Source: Acanthosepion esculentum (Eukaryota; Mollusca; Cephalopoda; Sepiida; Sepiidae). From it: a stretch of 64,000 nt of DNA. The stretch's first letter is position 1; each line of letters starts with the position of its first letter. The stretch covers positions 4,935,778 through 4,999,777 of the forward strand of contig OZ038498.1 in NCBI GenBank assembly GCA_964036315.1. Direction: 5' to 3'. Below the pieces are notes generated by a model. The model had not been told where the DNA came from and ran no database searches. It was given only the letters and a program-made list of their open reading frames with translations. The position numbers and the translations under genes are program-made. Shown here in pieces: positions 39,601-52,197 of the stretch.

Positions 39601-42600
39601 GTGATGCAATATTTTGCAAAAAAAAAACCCTGCATGAGGTTTATTTTATGACTATAATGGCCATACAGTGCACAAATATTCAGTGGCATTTTGCTGCCAA
39701 CAGAGAAAACCCTCTTGTGAAAGTGTCTCTTCAAGCATGAATAGTAAAGTCTCCTCTGATTGGTTTCTAATTACACTGTCCATTTTTGAGCTACTCAAAA
39801 TGGCTAGATGCTTTCTGGACAGACCTTGTATATATAAAAAGGAGAGAGAGATTTATTGGACTAAACCAGTTTTAACACTACGCCACTCACTCTTTTTACT
39901 AACCGTTCCCCCAGTACAAGGGCCAAGATCCACTGAAAATAGATTGGGTGGTTGGTTGATTTTTTTTAGCATCATATCAACCTCTAGGGGTTATTTAATA
40001 CTGAAATCTAAATACTTTGGACACAATTTTATGGCCGCAACTAAATATGTGTTGAACGCAATTGTATGACTTCAACTACGGATTAAATGTATTGTTGGTC
40101 ATTTTACTATAAAATGTATTGTTGGTCATTTTACTATAAAAATGTATTGTTGGTCATTTTATTATAAAAATGTATTGTTGGTCATTTTACTATAAAAATG
40201 TATTGTTGGTCATTTTATTATAAAAATGTATTGTTGGTCATTTTACTATAAAAATGTATTGTTGGTCATTTTACTATAAAATGTATTGTTGGTCATTTTG
40301 CTTTAACAATGTAATCTTAATTTTACTATAAATATGTACTGTTGGTACTTTTTTTCCTATAAAAAAATATTGCTAGCATTTTTACTATAAAAATGTATTT
40401 TTGTACTTTTATACCGTTTTGTTTAGGAATTCACTATTTGCCCATAGCTAGGACCCTAACAGGTGCTACCACCCCAGGTCAGCAATTAAAAGGTGGTTCT
40501 ATGCTTCTCCGGATCAGAGGCCTTGTTACCAGATGTAGTTTATCATCATACCCAGGGCTCCAAAGTAGAGGGTCACTGAATGAGTTGTGCGATATGAACA
40601 TGACAGGAGGCAATAGGAAGTGAAGATTATGAGAATATAATGCATAGATAACAGATGACCCTAGACTTGAAGATGTTAAGAGTGTAGTGATCAAGGAAGC
40701 ATCCGCTTGGGAGTCAGTTTCACAAAGTAGTGGTTCTTGGGAAGAAGCTAAGTGGAATTTCCTTCTTATTAGTTGAATATGAAAGGGGAATGAGGCCGAT
40801 TCAACTCAGTGTAGATGGCATGGTGGCTTTTAGCTGTAAAGGTCTGAACTGGTGAAACTAAAGAATGTAATGAAGTTTTTAATCATCCTGTTCAAAAATG
40901 TGCCTCTGAGGACTCCTCCTGGGTGAAAGCCATCATCAAAGCTTTCATTCCAGCATGGACGACCATGTATTTGATTCTCACCTGCATGTTCAGCCACGAG
41001 AGCCCACCATATGGCTTCTGTTTTGCCAGGTCTACCACTAATGTGTCAACAGCCATCACAAAATGTTTATATCAAGCTTTGGATAAGAACAGTGAAGCTC
41101 AAACTGTGGCCCTAGATATCTCGAAGGCATTCAACAAGGTTTGGCATGCTGGCCTTCTATGTAAGCTGAAGAGCTACAGTGTCATAGGACAAATTCAATC
41201 ATTCCTTTCAAATCATGAAATGAAGGTCATTTTGAACAGGCTCATTACTAGATCCTTTCATACGATTGTGGGTGTTCCCCAAGACTTGGGCCCTGCACCA
41301 TTTTTGATCTATATCAATGATCTCCCCAATGTCATCAGTTCCCAACTAGGTATTTATGCAGATGACACTAGCATTTACTCCTGTCTCGGTAGCAAATCCA
41401 ACAGATCTGTAAAAGTAAATTTGGCAACTGCTCTTGAAATGGACCTCCAATCAGTGGTTAACTTGGGCGAGAAATGACTTGTAAATTTTAACGCCTCCAA
41501 AACAAAAATGCTATCATTTAACCATCATAGAGAACCTTTTCTGCTTGTCATCAGCATGGCTGATGCTAACCTCCATGAGAGCAACATACAGCATTTTCTT
41601 GGCCTCATGTTTTCCACTGACTTGAAGTGGAGCAACTACATCAAATCAATAGCTGCAAGAAAAGTTGAGTTACTGTGTCATTCCAGAAAACTTTTCCTGT
41701 CAGAATCCATCTTGCACATTTAGAAATCTACCATTTGTCCGTGCATTGAATACTGTTGCATTATCTGGTCTGGTGCTCTTGCTATACATTTTGAGATTCT
41801 TGACAAAATCCAAAGTAATTGATCTTGACCTGGCATCTTGTCTTCAGTCTCTTTCTTACTGTTGTGGCATGGCTTCCCTCTGTCTTTTCTACAAATATTT
41901 TCATGGCAATTGTTCTAACAGGCTTTTTTCCCTGGTACCCCAAGTATATGAATTTAAGCATGCTACTAGTTTAGCATCTTTTCTTGCACTTCCCACATGT
42001 GGAACTCCCTCCTGTTTATTTGCTTCCCTGATAAGTACAATCTTCAAAAATTTAAATGCAATGTCAATTGCTATCTTCTGTCTTCTTGAATCCTGTCCAT
42101 CTTTTGTCCTTTCCTCAATCCTCCCTAGACTCAGTCTTTTCTTTCATTTTCACTAACGCCCTGTGTACTAGTGGCATTACTGCTTTACTTGTTTTGAAAT
42201 GATTATAAAAAAACTTGTCTGTACATTTGTTACTAAAATAGTCACTATAGTAGCAGTAGGCTTGTGATCTTTTGTCTGTGAGGAAAGAGGCTGTCGGTTT
42301 TGAAAATAATTCGTTGTCCACAAGTTTGTGTAAATGCTTTTGCACTCTGTCAGTGCTGGAAAATGAGGATTGGTCATCTCCAGCCTAGATATGATACCTA
42401 TACTTCAGTTTTTGGTCTGATCGAGACTCTTGTAAAGATAGAGCAAAGATGCAACACTCAAGAACATTCAAGCAATTCTGAGATTAATCCAGTAACCATT
42501 ACTCTACTTGAAATTATATTCATTTTTCTTTTTGCGCCTTTTGTAAATAGGAGTAGATAAGTTTGCCTATTGTCTGGTTCACACTCCTCTCTGGTCTTTT

Positions 42601-45600
42601 GAACAGGAATAGTAGGTTTGTCCTTACTTTCCTATTTAACATTGAGTTTCCAGTTGCTTCTAAAGTCTTCTCATTCTCTTTCACTCCCTTATCACCTTCC
42701 TTGAAATGAATTGATTTTAAAAAACAAAGTAATTGTAGATTTTTGAAGCCTTTCTGGTTTAATAATTTGTATTTTCTTTTTCTTTCTTTTTTCTAGGCTG
42801 GCGAAATTGCTTTGCAACGAGGCTGGGCAATCAATTTGGGAGGCGGCTTCCATCACTGTTCCAGTAATAAAGGAGGTGGATTCTGTGTATATGCTGATAT
42901 CACCCTCACTATCAAGTTTATGAGAGAGAGACATCCTGAGATAGTCAATGTAATGGTTATAGACCTTGATGCTCATCAGGTTAGTCTCACTTTCCAATGT
43001 CAACAATGTCATTTATCCAGCATCACTTTGCAAAAGATAACTTGTAGACTTATTAACTTTTTTCATATAGCTAATACCACCAATTTTATGGTATTCTTAT
43101 ACCTAAAACTGTACTTGTGTGTATTTTTTATTCCTAAAAATGTTACATTTAGTTGCATTTGAGTAGAAATCCCTGTACTTCTGGCCTGGGTAATTGAAAG
43201 TCTTATTAAAGATTGACATGAATTAAACCTGCATATACTCTTCATTGTAGGAAACTATCTTTAGGCAGGCAATGCTTAACTGCACAAAAGGCCTCACCTC
43301 AAATTAAGGCTCACTTACCTGATTTAAAAAAAAAAATATGCACATCTACCTTTTGGGCCTCTTCAAGTTTATGTTGGCTAAATTTATTTTCATTACCAAA
43401 ACAAAGTAATTTTTAAGAAATTAATTGATCATTTTAACCCAAGATTTCTTATTATTTAAATGTTTAATTTAGTGGCTATGCAGAAATAAATAAATATCAG
43501 ATTTTTAAAAATACATTAATTGCTTAAAAAGAGATCAGTGCTAAGTATTGGGGACAGAGCATATATTGTGTATTTGGGCAACAAACCTTCTTTTATATAA
43601 GTTTTGTTAAGTACAACTCAAAATGTACTGTGATTAAGCTTTTTATTTAATTTTTCTTGAGTTCGTACAAGTGATTTCTTTTCTGGACAAAAAGTGTGTA
43701 AAAACTGTCCAAAAGTTCTGTAATTCTGATTGTTTTCGGCTATACTTTTAGCCATAATCAAGGATGATTTTTATTTTTAACTGAATGTGTTGGTTTTTTT
43801 TTATGTATGTGTCTAGATGACTCACACTACCCCCCTACCCAACCCTAACTTAATTAGGACTCATTTAAGCGCACACAGAAAACTCCATCCACAACATACC
43901 AGTAGAAAATACAAGTATAATAGCCTGATCCACATGTAAAAAAGGATTAAAAATAATGAAAGCACTAATAATAAAATAGGAAAAGCCAACTCTCAATAAC
44001 ATTAACTATGGACATGGCCACAGTGTATTGACCATGTTTGGAAAATAAAACATTCCTATAACTTTCTGTGTGTAAAATTTTAGATAGAATATATCTGTAA
44101 AAGGAGAATATGAATAAAGACAAAAGGAAAACTTAGCCAATATGTTTGTCCTCTGAGGTACTTTATCAAGGCAAATGTAAGGATTTTGTAACAAGTATTT
44201 ATACAAGTGCAAAAATGTTATTGGTTTTTTTAAATTTAAGAATGTTCATAAATATTGATCAGGTTAGCCAAAAAGTCTAGGCAAGTTATGGAGGATGCCA
44301 AGTGACACACAATTGAATGCCTAATAAACAAAAGTGAGTTACTGAATATTAGAGAAATTTTATTAAAGAAATTTTCCCCTTTACAGGAGAAACCATCATT
44401 AGCTCCAATGTACTTTGATCACTTGTCTACAAAGAGCTTCATTATAATTTCTTCGGTAAGATTTCTCAAATGTTCAGGCCAGTAGACAAAATACTGTTTA
44501 AAATAAATGGAATATCTATCCGAATATGGATATCCATTAAAACTAATGGAAAAACAAGTAAATTGTGAGTAACCTACCTAACAAGCTTATATAAATGGAT
44601 GGCAGAACAGACTAGAAGGGGATAGTAAGTTGACTAACAGTACTTAGAACTACAAAGGATAGGAAGTTGTGGAGGGCTATGATCGCCCATGTTCTGAATG
44701 GACATGGTATATATAAGAGGGGTCACTGACATTCTAACCTTTTAGACAATTTAAAATAGATCATCATTTACATTCCATCATCATCAATTGGATTCTGAAC
44801 TATCACCAATCACAATGAATGGATATTCCCTTGTGGAGGCCCCCATGCCTTGAGCAATTATTGGGCCTTAAACCCACCCCTGACCTTGAGTGGGACTCAT
44901 ACAATCCATCACTAAAGATACAGGAAAAATGGTCGGTTCCCTGTAGCGCTTCAGTAAGTGCCTGACGACCTCTGCTATCCTCTACCTTTACAATATCAGG
45001 TCTAAAATGGAGAACTGCTGTCATATTTGGGTAAGAACTGCCTAGTCCTCACTTTCCAGGCTTGATAGAGTCCAAGAGTGTCTACATGTCCTTGTGAGTG
45101 ACAAATTATTTTTCACCCTGCATCCCACTTCTCGGAGACAAGATGTCACAAGCTTCTTACTGCTCTATCACTACTTCCCTGGAAAGTGCTCTGACGAACT
45201 GCATTCCTTAGTCCTAAACTTCACAGCTAGGACTCGCCATACTATGCGCATTGTAGCAAACCACCCTCATTCCCTCGGCATTCCATCGGTGAGAAGTAAG
45301 TTCCACTCAAGCAGCTTCCTGCAGAATACTGCTATTTGGAACAGACACCCCAGAGGATGTTTTCCCAATCACTATAATGTTAACCTATTCAAATCTAGGG
45401 TTAATCTTTATCTTCCCCCACATATCCACATAAACTGTACCTCTTACTCTGTAATTGTCTACCATAAGTTGCTCATATTGAAAATCAAGAAAAAAGGGAT
45501 TTGTCAGTGGTTAGGAATTAATACAAGTTTTAATGATAGAATGGGGTCTGTGAAATGCATCCCATAAACATCATTGGTTAAAAAAAAAAAATTTTTTTAC

Positions 45601-46308
45601 TAGGGAAAAGCATTTCTAATAATTGTCAGTAGGTAGGAATTTATCTATTACTGAGAGATTATGATTAATATATATCACTTTAAATGTTATTTTTAGTGGA
45701 TACCCATATATTTATGTCGATGCTCTGTTTATTTTTATTTTATTTTTTTTTTTAAACAGTATTTTATTTTTATCTGCCAGTCTGAATATTTGAGAAATCT
45801 TATTAAAGTAAAGGTTGCCACACTTTTTGTTTAATAAAATTTCTTGAATATTCATGCCAGTAGATGAAAATAAAATATTGTTTAAAAAAAAATAATAGAC
45901 GGATGAATGAATGAGTTTTATCTTTCTTTCATTCTAACCTGAGGAAGCCAGAGAGAGAAAGCAGAAACTCTGAAATGTGCCGTTTATAGATTTTCCACCT
46001 TGTCTCATCATCTTCACTTTTGTTTCAGATATTATTAGACATCCTACACACACACACACACAGTTTACTATGAAAGCATAGCTAGTGTGTCAGGAATTAA
46101 TATAATTACTATAAGAATAAGATTTATATTTTTATTTATTTATTTGTTTTTTTTTAGGGCAATGGATACCAACGAGATATTCTTGAAGCTAATGATACTC
46201 AGACATATATCTTGGATATGTACAACAGAAAAATTTATCCCTTTGATGGTTATGCCAAAAGTAAGAATGTACTGTTATTTTTATTTCTTATTTATTTTTT
46301 GAGGGTGA

Positions 46309-46339
<31 letters not shown>

Positions 46340-49300
46340 AAGTACTATCCTCAACTGAACTGATAAAAGGCAATAATCGATAAAAAGGACCCAGAATTGA
46401 AGAAAGTGTGTGAAAAGGGAAGAAAGGAAATAATCTTCAAACACAGCTCGACAAATTTAAATAATTTTATTATTGTGTATAAAAATGTTTTCTTTCAAGT
46501 TGAAAGAAACAAGTTACAAAGTTCCTCGCGAACAAAGTTCAATAAAAAATGTTTTACAACACAAAAGAAATTTATTCCATTCACATAAGAAGATCTGTAT
46601 AAATTCCTCACACAAATATGCATGATTTACATTATTTTATACATGATGTATGTGTAATTCCAGCAGTTGGCCAAATAAGTGCTGTATTATTACTGCTACA
46701 ATTCACTTCATTTATATATCTCCCTCATATATTTTTTATACTGTATGAAATACTTTAAAAGTGAGAATTATAATTTGCAAAAAGGGATGTAGAACTCGCA
46801 TACTAAGTTAATTTGAACATGCGATAAAATAGATTGTGAATCCAGTATTGTTTACATTGACCAGTCAAGAAATACCAAAGACTAAAGAATATGAATTTGT
46901 TATGCTATTTATAAGAAAAAAAATCAGATCACTGAAAGTTAAGTTAGATTTACTAAACTCAAGTTTTATTGGTTCATAAATTTATTTCCCAATTTTTAAT
47001 ATCTATTTTTAAGAGTGTTAATCTGTGAGATTTCAACTTTTTTAGCCAAGGGTTGTTTGCTTTTTGAAAGCTTGAATGTGTTTCAGATAATGTCAATGAT
47101 TATAAATGTTTATGTGGAAATTTTAATTTGGAGTTTGTGTGATCCTACTTTTGTACAGGTGATGCCACTTAAAGCGAATGTTTTGTACAATTTTTAATGG
47201 TGTTCGACATGCAAATTTTACCTGACCTTTTGATTACCACTTATTTTGATCCCAGTTAAAATATGGAAAGGTCTGAGACGATGGAATTATGAAGCTACCT
47301 CAATGATGCTGAAAGACAGTGCAACAAAATGGCACATATGTGATTGAATAAATCTATAGACAAATATCTAGATATTGTTTTTGAAATTCACTTAAAAAAA
47401 AAGATGAAAACTTTTGTTCCAATTCAATATATCTGTTATTTTACACTCATTTTGAACAGTTTCACAAAGCTTTATTAGGTTAACAAAACTGAAGCATATC
47501 GCTTAATATAAAAACATGATTTTGCAAATTGTGGCAAATTCATTTGTTTCTATTTGTAATAAATAATTTTTTTTAAAAGTATTTTTCTTAGATAAGTCGT
47601 GAGTCACCTGTTCATCTTATTTCTTTTCTAGCGGCCATAAAAAGGAAAGTCGAATTGGAACCATTTACATCAGATCAGGAATATTTAGACTTAGTCCAAA
47701 CGTAAGTTCGTTTTACAGTATATTTCAAGAAATGGCATTCATTTTCTCTTTTCTAAGTGAAAGCTTTTTGTCGTTTAACAATGTTAATTAAGAGAAGAAT
47801 TTTTATGCTTTTTTCTTTTTGGTAATATAATAATAGATAGGAATGTTTTTTAAAATATTTTCATGGTAGTTCTTCTCTTTGTACATTGACTTTGCGAATT
47901 TAAGCACAGTACTAGATTGGCAGTTAGGTCTCATCATTTTACAGTTGAAATGGCTAAATGTATCCGTAAGGTCTATGTTAACTAACAGTTTCTTCTCCCA
48001 CTTTTGCTTCCAGCTTCTTGCTTTCCAGACAACAACAATCTTCAAAATTTTAAATCAATGTCAATTGCCATCTCCTTGGATCCCGTACTTTTATTATCTT
48101 CTCTCCTTAATAATGATTTTTCTCCGATTCTTTGTCAGTAACCCCTTGCATCTTAGTGGCTTTATTGCCTTGCTTGGGGTGAAATGATTAAAGACTACAA
48201 TAACGAGAAAAACTGATCTGTGACTGATTGTTAGTGACTGGAAATATTTAAATAAAGCTAATCTCATAATGTTGTAAAGAAAATGATAAATGTGAAATGG
48301 ATGCTTATCAAGAACAGTAGAAAGAACTTTTAGTAATGTGAACAGAAAACCTTTATTCAGAATCTTTGGACAGTTTTAACTTTTTTTTTCTTTACATCAA
48401 AGATTTTATGAGATTAGCTTTATTTAAATATTTCCAGTCACTAACAATCAGTCACAGATCAGTTTTTCTCGTTATTGTAGTCTTTAATCATTTCACCCCA
48501 AGCAAGGCAATAAAGCCACTAAGATGCAAGGGGTTACTGACAAAGAATCGGAGAAAAATCATTATTAAGGAGAGAAGATAATAAAAGTACGGGATCCAAG
48601 GAGATGGCAATTCATTTCTTTTTAATTGATCATTGTCATTATAGTATTTATTTTGTATTTCAATTTAATAATTCATTTTCCATCTGACCTCAAAACCAGT
48701 CTTCTCTAATTTCTTCAACTACATTATTCACCAGATTTTTCAAGTTGTAAAAATCCTTACAACATTCAGGCAAAAGGTTTTTTTTTCCAAGCAGATCTCG
48801 TGTAAAGACTATGCTATTCATGCCCATCATTCATATTCATCTGATGTTGAAGTTTTTTTTATATTAAATTCATGAAAAGTAATAGCATTCACTCTTGTAG
48901 CCTTAACTCTGCTTGTAAGGAAGTTTTTCTAAGAAAATATACTGCTGCAGCATACCTACGGACAATAATGTGTATGTCCCCATTCACATAAATACAGTAG
49001 TAAATACTGTATGTTGGTCTGCAGTTGGAGATTTGTCTCCAGCTGTGCTGGTCAAACTCTCTGCCTCTGGGCAGAGAGGATTCCCAGACATGGCTATGTC
49101 AAAGGGCAGCTACCTGACCCTATTTTATACAGGGTCTACGGGGAATTTTTGGCCAAGTCTATGGGCTCAGATACCCCACATTAAATTCGGCCTTGTGCCA
49201 CATCTGACTGCATGGGGCGGTTGGTAGATATTGTGCAGTTAGAGATTCATTGTGGAATTCATTTGACTCGCTTCTAGCAGTTGACTACTTCTTCTACGCG

Positions 49301-51986
49301 CTGCTGGCAAATCTTATATGTGTTGTTCTTGTCCTAAGTATTATCATTCATTACCAATCTTCATGTGATTATTCTATTCAGTAACCTTCCCTAGATTACA
49401 ACATATACCTTAAAATTTGTAACAGAACCTTAATTCATCGGTTGTAGTAAAATCATATTGGCAAAACAATAAAATGCACATTATCACACAATTCAGGGAG
49501 GGTGGTTAGAATAGTCAGGCACACTATCCAGAAACAAAATGGTTTGGAAAAATAAATTCTTACAAAACATTTCAACTACCGGACAAAAATAGCACTTTCA
49601 TGTTTTCAAATATGATTTGCATGATCTTTCAAACAACTGATAAAGATTGTTGTATCCTTTTAAAGCCATCAAGCCCTGAATCCTATAAATAGATAATAAC
49701 TTTAAAGTGCCCCTTGGCACTACCTGCAAGCTGCACAATCTTCATATTTTATAGCCAGTCTTCATTGGTTTCTGTTTTTATCCAAAAATCCTTGATGGCA
49801 TTTTCTCCCAATAAAAATCTGTTTCATCTCCGTTGATAATTTGGCTATAATTATTTTCTTCAATTCTTCTCCAATTCTTCTTCTATTCATTTCAACAGGA
49901 ACTCTGGATGCAATGCCTTTGCTGGTATTTGTGGTGTCTCTTGTTATTTGAACATTTTTCATTTCAATTTGAGAATTAGTTTTTGAAACACCCTTTGCCT
50001 GTTGGGGAATATTACATTTTTCACCTTATATTTGATTTCTTTAAGTCACAAAAATAGGCTAGGTGTTTTAACTGTGATAGTATTCCAACTAATTGGAATT
50101 AGTTTATTATTATAATTTCCCAACCAAGTTATCAATTGCATACTTACAGATATATAGATGTATATAGATATAGATGTAACCTTTCAATTTGTTCAAAGTA
50201 AACAACTTCTTTCTCCAAAATAGTTTGTATTGTTGACTCATTGAAGCCAAACACTTTTTCCATTTTTTTTTATTTTCACCATGTCTCAATCTTTGTCAAG
50301 TTTCATTTCCAAATTATTTACCTGATATCTTTCCCCATTCTCAGTTGTGACGTCGCTTTTATTTCTAATTAAAGGGACGTTACTCTTATTTGGATGTTCC
50401 CTTAACAGGACTGAGATTTGAAAATCACATTAATCAAACTTCTTACCACATGTATAAAGGATGGTCGCAATTGATTGAGTCATATTAATTAATTAATAAT
50501 GTTAAGGATCTGCTATATTACTACTAATTTTATTTTATTTTTATTTATTATTATTTTTTTTTTTTTTTACATATTTAAACAAATTTATGTGGGATTTAAA
50601 ATATTTCATGTATAAAGGATGGTCGCAATTGATTGAGTCATATTAATTAATTAATAATGTTAAGGATCTGCTATATTACTACTAATTTTATTTTATTTTT
50701 ATTTATTATTATTTTTTTTTTTTTACATATTTAAACAAATTTATGTGGGATTTAAAATATTTCATGGTATGATAAATTATAGGATTTAAAATATTTCATG
50801 CTATGATAAATTATAGGATTTAAAATATTTCATGCTATGATAAATTATAGGATTTAAAATATTTCATGGTATGATAAATTATAGGATTTAAGTTATCCAA
50901 ATCTCTGCAGCAGCAGTATCATCATCATCATCATTATTATTATTATTAATAATAAAAAAAAAAATTAATTCAAGCTAGTTTCCACATCTTTTGTTTTGTT
51001 ACATTTTGGCCACAGTTCTGTCTGTTAGTAGCCTTCCAGGAATATCAAACAAAATCCATTATTTTATCAGCAGAGGGTGAATTGTTCTCTTCACCCTACC
51101 TGTTGAATTTGAAATTTTTTTCCTGGGGAAATTCTTCAGAATCCATCAAAATTTTTCTTGATGATACCAAGCTAGTGTGTTTTTTTTTTTTGTTTTTTTT
51201 TTCACTGCCCAGTCCAAGGATGTAAATGGCAATTTTCAAGGAACACTTTTTTCATCTATTAGGCCACATGCCAAAGGACACTCTAGTCACTAATGCTAGA
51301 ATTTTAACTTCTTTTCTAAAATAGATTAAAAGAAAAATAATTCTAATTGAATTAATTATTTTTATATCTTTCTTCAATTTAAAAAAAGTTTCCACTTTTA
51401 TTCTTTTCCTTATTTTTTTAAACTTAAATTTTTTGCCAAGTTCATATTGCAAAGGCAGATTCATCAATTTTGCTAATTAAATTTGGATTTAAAATAAGTT
51501 GTTGGTGTTTTTATCTTTCTCCAAAAGTTATACAAACTGTTAATATGAATTTGGTTGTTTTACAGGTGATGTTTCAAAATTTATGAAGGATCTGCTTATT
51601 CCAATAAAATCCATCTATTTTTTAATTTTATTTTTTGTTGTTGTTTTCTTTCTAGACATGTTGAAGGAGCTTTGAATGAGTTTCAACCACACATTGTTAT
51701 CTATAATGCTGGCACTGACATACTGGATGGTGACCCTTTAGGCAATCTTGCTGTCTCTCCAAATGTAAGTTCAGTTTAATGCAAAAATACATAATTACTA
51801 TTTAGCTTTCTCCCTCATCCACAGTTATTTATTTTGTCGTAGAACGCATATTTTCTACAAAATTTCTCAAACATTCAGGCAAGTAAATGTAATTAATACG
51901 GCTTAATTAAAAAGCAGTGCATTTACTTGAATAAATTGTATCTATTAAAATAACGTATAAACAGAAAATATATTAAATATATATTA

Positions 51987-52020
<34 letters not shown>

Positions 52021-52165
52021 TTAAGGTGTGCTATATTTATGGGATAAAGTGCTCAATATCAGAGATAGAGCGAGATGTAAATATCAATATAAAAGTGAAC
52101 ATTGAAGTCAACACTCAGAGGCGACAGGCTGTTTCATGCTGGACGCAATCGTCAGGTGGCCTTTT

Positions 52166-52197
<32 letters not shown>

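Larger units (their letters stand above)
37439..42796 (+). other. HDAC11 intron C-D (5.4 kb)
   Basis: Contains a mariner relic, a 31-bp minisatellite, a dispersed repeat and two LINE families. The stretches 37440-39425 and 42210-42790 show nothing recognisable except an (AAT)n run near 39070-39100. Confidence 0.88.
42980..46157 (+). other. HDAC11 intron D-E (3.2 kb)
   Basis: Holds two foldback SINE tails (about 44340-44510 and 45770-45900) and a family B LINE (about 44830-45440). The stretch 42980-44335 has no feature I recognise. A short mariner-like end may be present near 44262. Confidence 0.85.
47702..51655 (+). other. HDAC11 intron F-G (4 kb)
   Basis: Contains a LINE 3' end, a perfect 207-bp inverted repeat, a Tigger transposase relic and a tandem duplication, all listed separately. 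The stretches 48620-48955, 49240-49475, 49975-50450 and 50950-51655 show nothing else recognisable. Confidence 0.88.

Noticed and set aside
44262..44300. Mariner-like terminal sequence (AGCCAAAAAGTCTAGGCAAG)
   Set aside because: Only a short stretch, with no partner repeat or transposase nearby. Too weak to list.
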